A program made the translations under genes and the position numbers. A stretch of DNA of 64,000 nt. Origin: Callaeas wilsoni. Its lineage: Eukaryota; Chordata; Aves; Passeriformes; Callaeidae. The stretch lies in contig VWPU01014174.1 of assembly GCA_013398955.1 (NCBI GenBank), forward strand, positions 26,232-90,231, given 5' to 3'. How positions within the stretch are numbered: position 1 is the stretch's first letter; every line of letters starts with the position of its first letter. Under the pieces are notes generated by a model. The model did not search any database. It had not been told where the DNA came from and saw only the letters and a program-made list of their open reading frames with translations. Shown in pieces: positions 47,401-58,525 of this stretch.

Positions 47401-50400
47401 CCCATTCCAGAGCCTGCCCACCCTCACAGGGTACAATTTCTTCCCAATCTCCTATCAATCCCTGCCCTCTGGCAGTGGGAAGCCATTCCCTGTGTCCTGT
47501 CCCTCCATCCCTTGTCCCCAGTCCCTCTCCAGCTCTCCTGGAGCCCCTTTAGGCCCTGGAAGGGGCTCTGAGGTCCCCTCTCCAGATGGACATCCCCAGC
47601 TCTCCCAGCCTGTCTAACCATGAACACTAATCTCCAAAAGTGCCAGAGATGCTCCCAACCTGCACGGCTCCGCTCCTGGAATTCTGCTTCCCAGCCACAC
47701 CCAGGGACCCCATCCCATCCCACCAGCTCTGCCCAGAGCTTCCCATTTATTAATTGTTCTTTAATTAGAGCCAGACGCCTCCCCCAAGCCTGTCCCTGCC
47801 ACCCCTTCAGGCTGTCCCCACAGGGAGCATCCCTGGTGACACCGATGGGACGGTGCTGCTGGAAGGGGCTCTCCAGAGGCTCTTGCTCCAGGAGCAGGAA
47901 TATAATCCAGCTGCGGGCAGCACGGAGCTGCTGGGAGCTGCCTGTAGTTCCACATGTGTCGGGATCCTGGAATTCTGGAGGAATATCAATGTCCAAATCA
48001 GAGCCTTTGGCCTCCCAGTGTCCCGGCCGTGCCGTCCTTCCCTTTGGAGAAATCAACTTTTCCTTGCTGCCAGTGCAGGGATTTCTGTGATTCCCAGAAC
48101 AGCTGGGTTAGTGGAGGGTGATTAATATGGGAGAGGAAGCCAAGGTGTTATCACTGGGATGTGGGGAAAACATTCAAATGGATGCATGTGCTGGTCTAAC
48201 TTGCTGGGATTAATAACATTTAATATCGGAGATTAAGGCTCAGAAATGGAAATGCTCATTAATTAATTTGTATTAGTGGGAAGTCACATTTATTCATTAG
48301 AGGGCATTAAAATAATGTATTCAACGGCGCCTTTCATCTCAAAAAACTTAATAAAGATGTATTTGTCGCTCTCCCAGGGTGTTTTACAGCCGGGAACAAT
48401 CACAAAGTGCCTGAATTCCTTGCCAGGAGCTGGCAGGAGCAAACTTCAGGAGTTTGGGCTTCCAGATTAACTTCCAAGTGTAATAAATCATATATGGGAA
48501 TACAGCAAATACTGCAGCTAAAGGAGGTTGAATTTAAGGTTTGTGGTTTCTTGTATGGTTTAAGATATTTCCTTTGGCTTATTTTTACCCCTTTTTTCCT
48601 TGGTTACCTACCCATAAAATCCCAGCTATTTTAGCAGAAGATAAACGCTCAAAGCAGCTTTCCCAAGTTTTTTGTTCCAGCACTGAAAGGAGAAATTTCC
48701 TCTACTGAAATGCAATAAAACATCAACTCCAATGGAGTCAGTAAAGATCAGCAGTCAAAAATCATGGAATGGTTGAGGTTGGAAAGGACCTTAAAGCCCA
48801 TCCAGTTCCATCCACTCGGGGATGGGAGCCAGGGACGCTGAAGGATCCTCTTGCAGGGGATCCTTGAGCTCCTTTCTTTAATTTTCTCCCTTTCCCTTCC
48901 GAATCTATGGAAAACCACAGAATCCTGGAATGGTTTGGGATGGAAGGGACCTTAGAGACAATGCGGTTTCAACACCTCCCACTATCCCAGGGTGCTCCAG
49001 CCTGGCCTTGGACACTTCCAGGGATCCAGGGGCAGCCACAGCTTCTCTGGGCACCCTGTGCCAGGGCCTCCCCACTCTCACAGGGAATTCTGGACACATC
49101 CTGTTCCTTTTCCATTGGCCCTTCCTACTGGTTTATATTTTCTTTTTCAATCTCCTTCCAGCTCTGTTTTGTTTTCCTTCCCTTTTCCCTCTCCCTGGAT
49201 GCTGCTTTTCCTTCTGTAGGGATTCCTTTTTTCCCTTTCCCCCCCTCAGCCAGCCCACACCCCCGTGCCCCACAGTCAGACCCTTCCCTACATTTCTTCA
49301 TGGAATTTCTCCCAGATCAAGCTCCCAGAGCGAAGAGAAGAGCTGCTGATGCCCAGAGACTCAAACCTTCCTTCCAGGCACCTCCGTGGCTCCATACCTC
49401 GTCCAGCACCTGGAGCTCCCGGCTCAGCTGCTCTGCGAAGGCCACGGAGTTGTTCAGCAGGGGCTCGTGCTCCTCCATCAGCTCCAGCACGTCCGCGGCT
49501 TCCTCCGGAGTCACCTCCTGGTACGCGCTCAGCTCCTCCTGGAGCTCAGCCTCGGCCGGCTCCTTCCCGTCCTCCTGGGGCCTCTGCATCCCTGTGGGAT
49601 GTGGGGGTGGCCAGAGCCTTTTGCTGAGGTCATTTTAGCAGCCCTGCTCAAATTCAGCCCCACCGGGGCCGAGCCATGGGTCCAACAGTGGGAATAAGAT
49701 CACAGAGTGGGGCAAAGAAAGATGGATGTGGGATAAAGGGTCAGCTTTGTAAGAGGGACAAAACAGGCATCGGGGTTGGGTCGGGTTGGCTTTTCCTTGC
49801 TCACCTCTCCCAGACTGAGTGCTGGGACACTCTGATGTGTCACACAGAGCTGGGACAAATTCCAGAGGTGAAGAAACGCCTCGATTTAAATCAGAAACTC
49901 CTCTAATTTAAATTAGACATGAGGAAGAAGGGTTTGATAATGAGAGCGATGAGGCCCTGGCACAGGGTGCCCAGAGAGGCTGTGGCTGCGCACAAATCCC
50001 TGGAAATGTCCAAGGCTGGGTTGGACAGGGCTTGGAGCAGCCTGGGATAGTGGAAGGTGTCCCTGTCCGTGGTCCTTAAGATCTCCTCCAACCCAAACCC
50101 ACGTGTTTCTATGAAATGGACTGAAAGTCATCTATAGTAGAGTTAAATATAGATATAAACTATATATATATATATAAAATATATATATTTTATATCCACA
50201 AATATATTAATTTCTTGATAGGGGATGTCACCAGGCCCCTGCCCTGGTGTTACCAACACTGACCTCTCCTAACCAAGCCCAGAGATTCCTGGAAATAAGA
50301 TCAACTCTGTTTTTATTCCCAGCCTGGCCCCGTGTATCCATGGGCAGTGGATTAATCGGTGGCTGTGCCTCCAGACACCCAAGCCCAGCTCCTGCTGCTC

Positions 50401-50703
50401 CCCTCTCCCTGGTACCACCCCGCCCTCTCCCACCACCCTCATTCACTGCCCGAATTTATTCACCTTTCACTGACAGGGACGCTGCAAAAAGCCCAGAGCG
50501 CTCCGAGTGTGACAAGGCCATTAATTAATTCATTCATTAATTACCTTCCATGCACCCAAGGGGATGTTCACAAAGGGGACAGTGCTGCCAAGGAATCGCT
50601 GGTTCAGCTTCCACAAGCGCCTGAGGAAGGTTTTCTTCTCCTCCAAGCTGCTGGAGCTCCACTTGTAGAGCTTCTCCAAGTGCAGCTCAAAGTCCAGGCT
50701 GGC
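32473..50703 (-). CDS. EXOC1 (exocyst SEC3) paralogue, 15 exons, 5' end not found
   Basis: Exons: 50703-50545, 49583-49398, 46824-46597, 45498-45366, 43716-43607, 42562-42413, 42146-42053, 38664-38552, 38383-38267, 37444-37374, 37269-37029, 36834-36651, 35791-35592, 33134-32940, 32628-32473 (TAG 32475-32473). Phases are consistent and encode 778 residues. Similarity to human EXOC1 runs from the part after its PH region ([11 protein letters not shown]) through LSRELQVLD, the coiled coil (SVKQQMDHI), [45 protein letters not shown] and the end ([13 protein letters not shown]). Human EXOC1 is about 890 residues, so about 90-100 N-terminal residues (the phosphoinositide/Rho-binding PH part) should lie upstream. 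EXOC1 tethers secretory vesicles at the plasma membrane. Divergence from human suggests a paralogue rather than EXOC1 itself. The 50545/49583 junction has an alternative (phase-1) pairing using the acceptor before 49591. Confidence 0.85.
32615..32860. repeat. 41-bp tandem repeat over the last 3' splice site of the EXOC1 paralogue
   Basis: About six copies of a 41-bp unit. On the gene strand each carries CTGGTTTTCCAG followed by the GTGGTGTGGCAGGCCATG-like start of the last exon, so each copy duplicates the intron end and exon start. The copies diverge slightly. The copy nearest the exon body (acceptor before 32628) matches the expected protein. Confidence 0.85.
33495..33835. repeat. Dispersed repeat, copy 1
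   Basis: Shares about 330 bp of clear similarity with 35145-35470, from CTGGACAGG through ...CTCATA. It includes TGTAAAACAAGGGAAT and CTAAATGTATGGACT. The family is not recognised; it could be an LTR or a non-autonomous element. Both copies lie in the same EXOC1-paralogue intron. Confidence 0.6.
34960..35100 (+). mobile_element. CR1-like 3' fragment
   Basis: GGACTGGATGATCCTTTGGG, then CCTTCCAGCCCGGGATTCTG. Confidence 0.7.
35145..35470. repeat. Dispersed repeat, copy 2
   Basis: Second copy of the repeat at 33495-33835, in the same direction and about 85% identical by eye. No clear target duplication was seen around either copy. Confidence 0.6.
37466..37806 (+). mobile_element. Solo LTR A of an endogenous retrovirus, with 6-bp target duplication
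   Basis: A 341-bp element with TGTGG...CCACA inverted ends, flanked by GAGTGG on both sides (37460-37465 and 37807-37812). It has a TATA-like ATATATAAA and an AATAAA near its 3' end, both in plus orientation. It is nearly identical to the element at 45014. No internal viral genes are present. It sits in an EXOC1-paralogue intron, antisense to the gene. Confidence 0.85.
37818..38030 (-). mobile_element. CR1 LINE 3' fragment next to solo LTR A
   Basis: CCCAGAATGGTTTGGGATGC, CCTTCCACTATCCCAGGG, CAGGGATCCAGGGGTAGCC and CCTCATAGGGAGGAATTCC. Confidence 0.85.
38700..42050. other. Long intron of the EXOC1 paralogue
   Basis: Intron between the exons ending at 42053 and starting at 38664, about 3.4 kb. 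Apart from the CR1 at 41325-41605 nothing was recognised. A GC-rich stretch at 39.9-40.4 kb has long open frames but no family resemblance. Confidence 0.6.
41325..41605 (-). mobile_element. CR1 LINE 3' fragment with terminal octamer repeats
   Basis: Begins with repeated AGAATCATA/ATCATGATTC units, the CR1 3' tail, then GGGCAGGGACACCTTCCAC and onward. Confidence 0.9.
44330..44720 (+). mobile_element. CR1 LINE 3' fragment, about 390 bp
   Basis: GGGACTGGGGACAAGGGATG ... AGGCCCTGGCACAGGGTGC ... CAACCCAAACCATTCCCTGA. Confidence 0.9.
45014..45355 (+). mobile_element. Solo LTR B of the same family, with 6-bp target duplication
   Basis: A 342-bp copy of the element at 37466, with TGTGG/CCACA ends and flanking CTGCAC on both sides (45008-45013 and 45356-45361). 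Same orientation, TATA-like box and AATAAA. The right target duplication overlaps the splice donor of the exon ending at 45366. No internal region. Confidence 0.88.
47235..47625 (-). mobile_element. CR1 LINE 3' fragment, about 390 bp
   Basis: Reverse-complement relative of the 44330 element: GGCTGGGAAGGGTCTTAAAG ... CCCTCTCCAGCTCTCCTGG. Confidence 0.9.
48763..48830 (-). mobile_element. Short CR1 LINE tail
   Basis: AATCATGGAATGGTTGAGGT, then GGAAAGGACCTTAAAGCCC. Confidence 0.75.
48910..49090 (-). mobile_element. CR1 LINE 3' fragment
   Basis: CAGAATCCTGGAATGGTTTG ... CTGTGCCAGGGCCTCCCCAC. Confidence 0.85.
49910..50115 (+). mobile_element. CR1 LINE 3' fragment
   Basis: GAGGCCCTGGCACAGGGTGC ... 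CCTCCAACCCAAACCCACG. Confidence 0.85.
50140..50215. repeat. AT-rich (TA)n microsatellite
   Basis: ATATATATAT tracts of about 70 bp next to a CR1 tail, in the intron between the EXOC1-paralogue exons ending at 50545 and starting at 49583. Confidence 0.8.
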
Positions 50704-52037
50704 CTAGATGTCCACAGGTAATTAACACATTAATTAATGAGGTTTAACCAGTCCTGGTCCAGCACTGCTCATTTAATTCCACGTTATAAAACCCTTTCAT
50801 CTTTTCCTGCAGTTTTGGGGGATGAGTGATGAGTTTTGACAGTGGCCAGTGGCAGACGCTTGGGATCAAAAGCTTTCCAAGGGCAAGCCCAGAGTTCTGG
50901 TGCCTTCAGGATTCCCTGGCAGCTTCCAGCATCCCATGATCCAGCAGCTCCCTGGGCTGGAGGTTGGATGCGCAGCCCTGTGTTTAACAGCCCTTGAAGG
51001 AGCTGCTGTCCCTGCTCTCCTCTAATGGTTTTCGGGATAATTCAGAGCATTGGCACTCCCAGCATCCTGTGGGAATGAGCTCGGAAGTGCTGACTGGGAC
51101 AGGGTGAGCTACTGGAGGGAAGAATTTGGGACAAATCCAGCACCCACTCCACCCCCACTGCAGATATTCCCTCTGCAATCCCTATGCCCCTGAAATCTCA
51201 ACACTCTCTTCACTTCAGACTGGGAACACCTGGAGAAATCCCAGAAAGGCTTCCACAAGCTCAGCCCTGAAATCCCTCTGGAAGCGGCCTGGGATCACCT
51301 GGATCACCCAGCTGCCCCATTTCCTGGCAGGGGAAGGAAAATGGACAGGGAAAAAACAACTTTGGCGTTTCCCATGTTGTTTCCATCCCTATAAATGTTT
51401 CCATCTCCCTATTCCCAAGGGATGTTGTCTCCTGGAGGGGATCTCCAGCCACAGGAGGTGCGGTTTTGCCACTAAGCTTCGTGTAAGTAGAAAGAACAAT
51501 GGAGGCTGCTGAACTTGGAATATCCCACAGCTGGAAATTCCTTCCTGCACCATCCCAGCTCTGCAGCACAGCCTGATCCTTCTGGAGAATTTCTAATTAT
51601 GGGCACTAATCACCATCACAGCCTCGGGGAGCTGATTGGGATCTCTGCAGTCCTCAAACTGTTCACTCCTGGCAAGGTTGTTCCAAAACACCTTGAAGTG
51701 ACGCTTCCACCCAGGTCCCGGGCCCTGGGATGGCACAGAAAGGGGAGGAACCGACGGCACACGGGGTTATGGAGTGTCTCATGAGGAGCTATTAAAGCAG
51801 GGAGACGTTAATTAATCGCCTCATGCATACTCATGATGTTTTGGTCAAGGCAGCTGGAGCTTTAGCAAGGCTGGATTTGCTGTGTCAGCATCGGCTGGTG
51901 CCAGGGAAGCTCTGGTTTGAATTCCAGCTGGTGAGGAGGTCCCATTTTAGGTGTGACAGGGATAATTCCAGCTGTCTGCACGCAAGGAGCCAGGAAAGGG
52001 GCAAGGAAGAGGCTCCAGGCCTGGGGAAGGGAAGAGA

Positions 52038-52297
52038 GACTCAGAGAATCAAGGAATGGTTTGGGATGGAAGAGATCTTAAAACCCATTTTGTTCCAGCC
52101 GTTTCCACTGTCCCAGGCTGCTCCACGCCCCAGTGTCCAACCTAGCCTTGGATACTTCCAGGGATCCAGGGGCAGCCACAGCTTCTCTAGGCACCCTGTG
52201 CCAGGGCCTCCCCACCCTCACAGGGAACAATTCCTTCCCAATATCCCATCCATCCCTGCTCTCTGGCACTGGGAAGCCATTCCCTGTGTCCTGGCAC
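52038..52297 (-). mobile_element. CR1 LINE 3' fragment
   Basis: GAATCAAGGAATGGTTTGGG ... CAGGGCCTCCCCACCCTCAC ... AAGCCATTCCCTGTGTCC. Confidence 0.9.
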
Positions 52298-53235
52298 CAG
52301 CAGAGAAGGATGTGGAGAGGTCATGCCGCTCACCCTGCCAGGAGGAAGGTGAATGGAGAGGAGGCTGCAATCTAAAAATACATCTGGAAAGGCAAAGGGC
52401 TGCCTGAGCCAAAGGACATCACGGCATAACGGGAATGATGTGGGCAGGAATACAGGCTGGGAGTTATAGGAAGGAGAATCGGGTTCTCTCTTTGCCCCCC
52501 AGCAAAAGGGGGACAAAAATACAGCAATATTTGAGATCAGTATGATCAGTTTATCCCGTGGGATGGCAAATGTGGGGGGAAAGGCTGAAAATCCTGGAGG
52601 TATCTTCTACTCCAAATTCCCGAGGAGCCAAAGCAGTTGGAGGAGCCAGGCTCACCTGCTAAAGGAATTCTCAGGTGTGGTGGGAGCACGTTATCTCCTT
52701 GTGTGCAGGAGATGTAAGATAATGAGGGATCAGAGCAGATCTGGTATCTGCGATGGGATTTTTCCTGCCAGCCACGCTGTACTTCATTTGTTCGGGATGT
52801 AAAACTGGGAAGCTGCTCTTTTTCCCATTTATTTTCATGTTTGTGAAACCCCAGGCTTGTTGCCAAAGCCTCTGGAACATTCCCATTAATAAAAACCCTC
52901 ATTATCCTGACTTTAACGATTCTCTGCCAGCCTCAGAAGCAGAAAGGGAGGATCTTGTCCAAGCTGTGTTTCCCCAAAACCTTAATGTCACCCTAAAGGC
53001 ACAAATTCCCTCTGACTCCAGCCCTCCATAATCCCTCTTTCAGCAAATCCAATCTTTAAATCCCTCATGGAGATGTCTGTCAAGGAGCTTTGTCCCCACG
53101 GCCAGATGGGCCTGGCTGTGTCCTGCCAGCCGGGAGGCCAGACAGGAGCGGAGCTCTGCAGCCTCCCAGGGCTGCTGCCAACAGCTCCAGAGGTCCTGGG
53201 CTTTTCATGGAAGCCGTGACCATGCAGCACCAGGG

Positions 53236-53290
53236 AATCATGGAATAGGCTTGGAAAAGGACTCCAAAATCAAGTCCAGCCTTTGAGTGA
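53236..53290 (-). mobile_element. Short CR1 LINE tail
   Basis: AATCATGGAATAGGCTTGGA, then AAGTCCAGCCTTTGAG. Confidence 0.65.
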
Positions 53291-53454
53291 GGACCGCCGT
53301 GAGCACTAAGCTGTGATCGGGTCAGGTATTTGGCCAAACTGACTTTCCTAAATTAGAGATGGATGATCCAGGAGGGAAGGAAATCCCTCAGCCTCCCCTC
53401 AGCATCTTGGACACAGGGGGCATCTTCCTGCAGAGCACAGCCAGGATGGAGAGA

Positions 53455-53670
53455 TGATCCAGAAAACTGTGGCTGCCCCATCTCTGGAAGTGCTGGAGCA
53501 CCCTGGGCGATGGAAGGTGTCCCTGCCCACGGCAGAGGTGGAGTGGGATGGGCTTTAAGGTCCCTTCCAGCCCAAATCCCTCTGGAATTCTGTGATGCCC
53601 AGGTCTCAGGAAGCTGGGTTGGAAAGGACCTTAAAGCTCCTCTCCTTCCAACCCTCTGCCATGGGAGATG
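53455..53670. mobile_element. Two abutting CR1 tails in opposite orientation
   Basis: 53455-53600 is plus (AGGTCCCTTCCAGCCCAAAT, then ATTCTGTGATGC). 53605-53670 is minus (GGGTTGGAAAGGACCTTAAA). The two 3' ends face each other. Confidence 0.75.
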
Positions 53671-54742
53671 TTATTGGGATGCTTTTCTACTCTCAGCAGA
53701 CCCAGCGATATCAGCATTCCCAGAAATCCAAGGGCTGTGGGTCCTGGATAAACACTTGGAGACCACCAGCCATCCTTTCACAGCCTCTGAGCTGCACGGG
53801 GAGGGGAAAAATCCAAGTGGCCACAACTAAAACCTTGGGTTTTGCAACTATTTGAGTGAGAACAAGGGATAAATAAAAATACAGACTGCAGGTAAATAAA
53901 AATAGCAATATTTACAACAGGCACTGGGAATGTTTGGGAGGAGGAATTGGTTGGTGAATTTGTGGCTCTGCAGTGAACTGAAAGCAATGAACCCCTCGAC
54001 AACTCCCTCCCAGTTACTCCCTCGGCTCAGCCACACATTTAACGAGCTTGGAATCACATCTCCACTTATTAAAAATTCTTACCACGCCTCTGAGCCCCCA
54101 GAATAAAAGGAATTTTTGCTAAAATGCTTCTGTCACCACTACAGCCCTTCGAATGAAGGCCCTCTCTGGCTTACCCTGGCTCCTCCATCCCTGTCAGGTT
54201 CTCAGCCTCTCCAATGGCATTTCCCTCCCCACACCCATTTTCCAACACTAATTCGTTTACAGCAGCACTTGAACTCCAGGAAAATGATGGAAAGGCACAG
54301 TAATAGAGGGCTCCATGCTGCTGGATGAGTTAATTTGGGAAGCACGACACTTCCCGTGGCTGGAATTGAAAAGCTGTCAGCAGCAGAGCGGGATCAGCCC
54401 CCTGTCATCCAGAGACAACCTGCGAGACTTAAAGATGTCAGGGAAAGCTTCCTGAAATTCCCCCATCACCCATCCAGCTGGTGGCAGCCAGGGAAAGCGC
54501 GTTGGGAAAAGGAAAAGCGGGCAAAGATTTACCAGCGGAGCAGAAATGGAGGAGGTTCTGTCACAAGAAGCCTCAGAGCAGGAAATGATTTGTGGGTGAA
54601 ATGAAAGCCCTGAGAGCAAAACAGGAAGCCTGAGGGACCTGAGCGAAGCCCCGAGCGAGAGGCCGGGGCAGGAAATCCCCAGGTGCGGGAGGAGCATCCG
54701 AGGTGCAGAGGGGGAAAGGCAAAGCAAAGTGAGATCGCTCCC

Positions 54743-55020
54743 CATTTCCTCTTTTTTTGTTACAGAGTCAAAACCGGGGTTAAATCCCCTCCATTTCCTC
54801 TTTGTTTAATTAAAGAGTCAAAATCAGGGTTAAATCCTCTCCATTTCCTCTTTGTTTAATTAAAGAGTCAAAATCAGGGTTAAATCCCCTCCATTTCTTC
54901 TTTGTTTGGTTAAAGAGTCAAAATCGGGGTTAAATCCCCTTCATTTCCTCTTTGTTTAATTAAAGAGTCAAAATCAGGGTTAAATCCCCTCCATTTCCTA
55001 TTTCTTGGTTAAAACGAGTC
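54743..55020. repeat. 50-bp minisatellite, about 5.5 copies
   Basis: Units start CCATTTCCTCTTTGTTTAAT and continue with AAAGAGTCAAAATCAGGG and TTAAATCCCCT. Copies at 54743, 54791, 54841, 54891, 54941 and 54991. No gene nearby. Confidence 0.9.
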
Positions 55021-55834
55021 AAGTCTTTTTAGAGAGAAGTGGTTCCTCCATCTGAGCTCCCCTGTCTCCCACCAACCCCAGAACTGCATCTCCAGGGGAA
55101 TTTGGTTGGGATTTTTCTTTATCCGCCTTTTGAAATCCACCTCCCGGTGCCCAAGAGAGGAAAATCCCAGCTGTCCCAACCCTTCCAGCCCTGGCAGTGC
55201 CCCCTCCTGCAGGTGCTCCTGTGGATGTTCGGCACTAGGGCTCCACTGATTTAGATCATCCCAAAAAATCAGGGAAAAGGGAAAACTGAACGGCCCCGCT
55301 GCACTGGTGGGGACCCGCTGGCACAGCCAGGCCTGGCTGTCCCTCCTGTCCCCAGCAGGACGCCGCCATTCAAACGCGAACAGGGTGATTAATTAAACAT
55401 AAAGCCTCGCTTTTCCCCACTTTTTCACCTCCGCTGCTCTCCGCTCACATTTTTCTGGCCTGCTGGGTTTCTTCATGCCCCAGATAACTCCGGGAGCTTC
55501 ATCTCCGCCTGCTCCTCTTTCATTTTTCATGAAGACTTCTCTTGCAGTGCTCACGCGCTCTGAGTCTCGCCCGAAATCAAGGGGGCTCTTTGTCTTCAGC
55601 TCTCGATTTGCTTTCCTGCACACAGAGACAAATCCGGGCTCTGCGCTGGAGCTGAATCCCAGGAAAGCTGATTTCTCCCCTTTTCCCTGCTGGCAATGAG
55701 CTGAGTTTGGGATTGGAGATGCTCCTGCTTCATTTTCTGGGGAGAAATTGGTAAAACCAAAGGGAAGATGGATAAATGGCCCTTTCCAGGCACTTCGGGG
55801 TGGAATCACCCTGCCAACAGCTCTGAAAAGCTGT

Positions 55835-55905
55835 GAGAGTGGAAAGAGATTAAATAAATGATGTTTAAGGTCCTTTCCCAAACCCAAACCATTCCATGAC
55901 TCTGT
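55835..55905 (+). mobile_element. Short CR1 LINE tail
   Basis: TTAAGGTCCTTTCCCAAACC, then CATTCCATGACTCTG. Confidence 0.7.
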
Positions 55906-56699
55906 GAGATCCCAGAGCTCGAACTGGGGTGGTGCAAAGTCTCCCATTCACTTCTCCTGACATTCCCAGATCCGCAAACTCTGCAGCTTTCCTGCCCATC
56001 TCCTGGATGAGGAGCAGGACTGCGGAGAAGCCACTGGTGGGAGATTCCTTGCAGGCTGTGGAGCAACAGCCTGGAGCCAGCTGGAAATGGGAAATCAGGT
56101 CAGGAAGCAGCTCCCTGCCAGGGCAGAGCACAGGAGATGGATGAGGCATGACCGGGCCTTGCTCTTTTTCCATCCCTTCTCCCGGAGAGGATGGCTGGAG
56201 GCAGCAGCAGCCGACTGGGATCCGGATGGGCAGGCCCAGAAAAGCAGATTTTTGCCCTCTCATCTTTGCCACACAGGAATTACACCTGGGATTATAAAAA
56301 CCTCACCAATCAGCATTTTTATCTGGGTTCTTAGCTGTTCCATGTCAGGAAAGGATAGAGCAGCAGAATCCAGATTTATGGAAGGTAGAAAATATTTTAG
56401 GAGAAGCCGTTTGTTCTGTTCTGTATCCCATAAAATCCCCAGGAGTTATTTGTGGGTCCCACTCAGCGCCTGGGGACAAAAGCCACGCTGCAAATGAAGA
56501 CGCAAAGCTTTAAAACACGCAAAGCAGCAGCTTTTTAGGTCACATGGAATTGCCCTGGGAAAGCCACAGCATCAGGATCCCGGTCGGAAAAATGGCTCCA
56601 CAGTTTAGGAAAACTGCTTGGAGTGTTCCTAAGGATAACCCAGAAGGGCTGGAATTGCTGATCCCGGCATGGGCAGCCTCTGCTCTGGAAGATCAGGTC

Positions 56700-56885
56700 C
56701 AGCTTTAGTCAGGGAAACAGAGAGGCTGTGGCTGCCCCTGGATCCCTGGAAGTGTCCCAGGCCGGGTTGGACACTGGGGCTTGGAGCAGCCTGGGACAGC
56801 GGAAGGTGTCCCTGCCATGGCAGAGGTGGGATGGGATGAGCTCTAAAGTCCCTTCCCATCCCATCCAAACCATTCCATGATTCCA
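56700..56885 (+). mobile_element. CR1 LINE 3' fragment
   Basis: AGAGGCTGTGGCTGCCCCTG ... CCATCCAAACCATTCCATGA. Confidence 0.85.
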
Positions 56886-58419
56886 TTCTCCATTCTAAAA
56901 GCATAGGCCAAGAAGGCACTGCTTCATTACAGGGAAGAGTGGGAATGGTTTTTGCCTCATATCCTATAGTGGCAAATTCCCATAGGATGATTTTCCATTC
57001 TCCCAGGGTTCTTCCTTTGCAGCCAGAAAGGAAACACACCCAGGGATGCAGGGAAGCTGCAGCATTTGGGATCTCCTACCCTGGAACCCTGTGGATGATC
57101 CCTTGTACTGCCGGGAGGATTAGCCCTGGCTCCATCCCAGATTTTTGGGGAGCCCTTTCATCCCAGAGCATTCCCAGGGTGCTCTGATCTGATCCTTGGC
57201 TGCACTGACCATGTCAGGGAGCAGAGGCAGAGGGGACGGGAGGGACCCGGCTCCTGGGACACTGTAGGGACCTGATTTTTCCAGTGAGAGCATCTCCCTG
57301 TATCCCTTCCCTCTGGAAGAGCTCCTGATGCCCAAGGGCCCTTCCCCTTTTTGCGAGCAGCCCCTGCTGAGCCCTGGCGTGGATCCCGAGTCACGGGTGG
57401 GCGGAAGGGCTGCGCACCCTCATCCTCCCCTTCGTGCGGTTTTTGGGATGCTCGGCGGTTTTTTGGGATGCTCCGGAGGCGGCCACGGCGGAGATCCCAC
57501 TAGAGGGTGCTGGGAATCACCGAAAGGCTCTGCCGGCTCCCGGGCCGTCCCCGCCGGGTCCGGCTGCCTCCTGCCCTCCCCTCGGCTTCCCTCTCTCCTG
57601 AGGTACGCCCAGCACAGCCAGAGCTGTCACAGCTTTAAACTGGTTTTAGTTTACGGCCCCACTTCCTCTTTTTTCTTTTTTCCCCTCGAGTAAACCCAGC
57701 CAACAAACGGAGTGAGCCAAGCGAGGGATGGGGATCGCGGGCTGGGACATTCCCGAATCCTGAGCATCCGGCACGAGGCCTGGCACACAGAGAGGTCCCT
57801 TCCCCACCCCGCCACCTCCAGCAGAACTGAGGAACATTCACCCACCTCTGGACCACCTCCGTGTGACCCCACGCTCCCTGAGAGCCTCGCCCAAGCCATT
57901 CACGGCCTTTTTTTTGGAGGGGTGTGTCCCCACCTGGATGTCACAAGGGATGGAGCTTTGTGTGACACACGTCCTGATGAGATAAAGGTTTGATCCAACA
58001 TGAATTATAAACTAAAAATGAGAAATTTCCCTCTTTTCCTCCATGTTTTCCGAGTTCCAACCCAGTGAGATGGCGATAAATGTAATGAATTCTAATTAAT
58101 ATCTATTAATTCATCACACTGAGCAGGCTATTAAGATTTCTTTTTCTGATAGACTGTACAGATAATCAGATTAATTGAATTTATTTATATCTTGAGGGGG
58201 GAGGGGAGAGAGAATTGGACACGGGGAAAAGTGGGACTCGACTGAGTTTTCCTGTCAGCTAGGAATCCCACAGGAGCTGATCGGCTGGAATTTTGTGGAT
58301 TTTGTTCCCTGACTCTTTGGATAAATTGGAATGATGGCTCCAGCTCCACCCATTAACTCTGCCAAGGCCAGCCCTAAGCTGTGTTCCCCAGTGCCACATC
58401 CACGGGGCTGTGGAATCCC

Positions 58420-58525
58420 TGCAGGGATGGGAACACCAGGGCTGGATGAGCTTTTCTGTGGAGAAATCCTCCCTAACATCCAGCCTGAACCTCCCCTGGC
58501 ACAACCTGAGGCCATTTCCTCCATC
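58420..58525 (-). mobile_element. CR1-like internal fragment
   Basis: GAGAAATCCTCCCTAACATC, then CAGCCTGAACCTCCCCTGGC, the CR1 segment upstream of the tail. Confidence 0.65.

Noticed and set aside
51120..51240. Minus-strand SEVKRVLRF peptide, loosely like the EXOC1 PH region
   Set aside because: The similarity covers only a few residues and the flanks do not match; no consistent splice phase.
52335..52400. Minus-strand exon-like block with a good acceptor and GTGAGC donor
   Set aside because: The encoded peptide does not resemble EXOC1, and an in-frame stop occurs in one phase.
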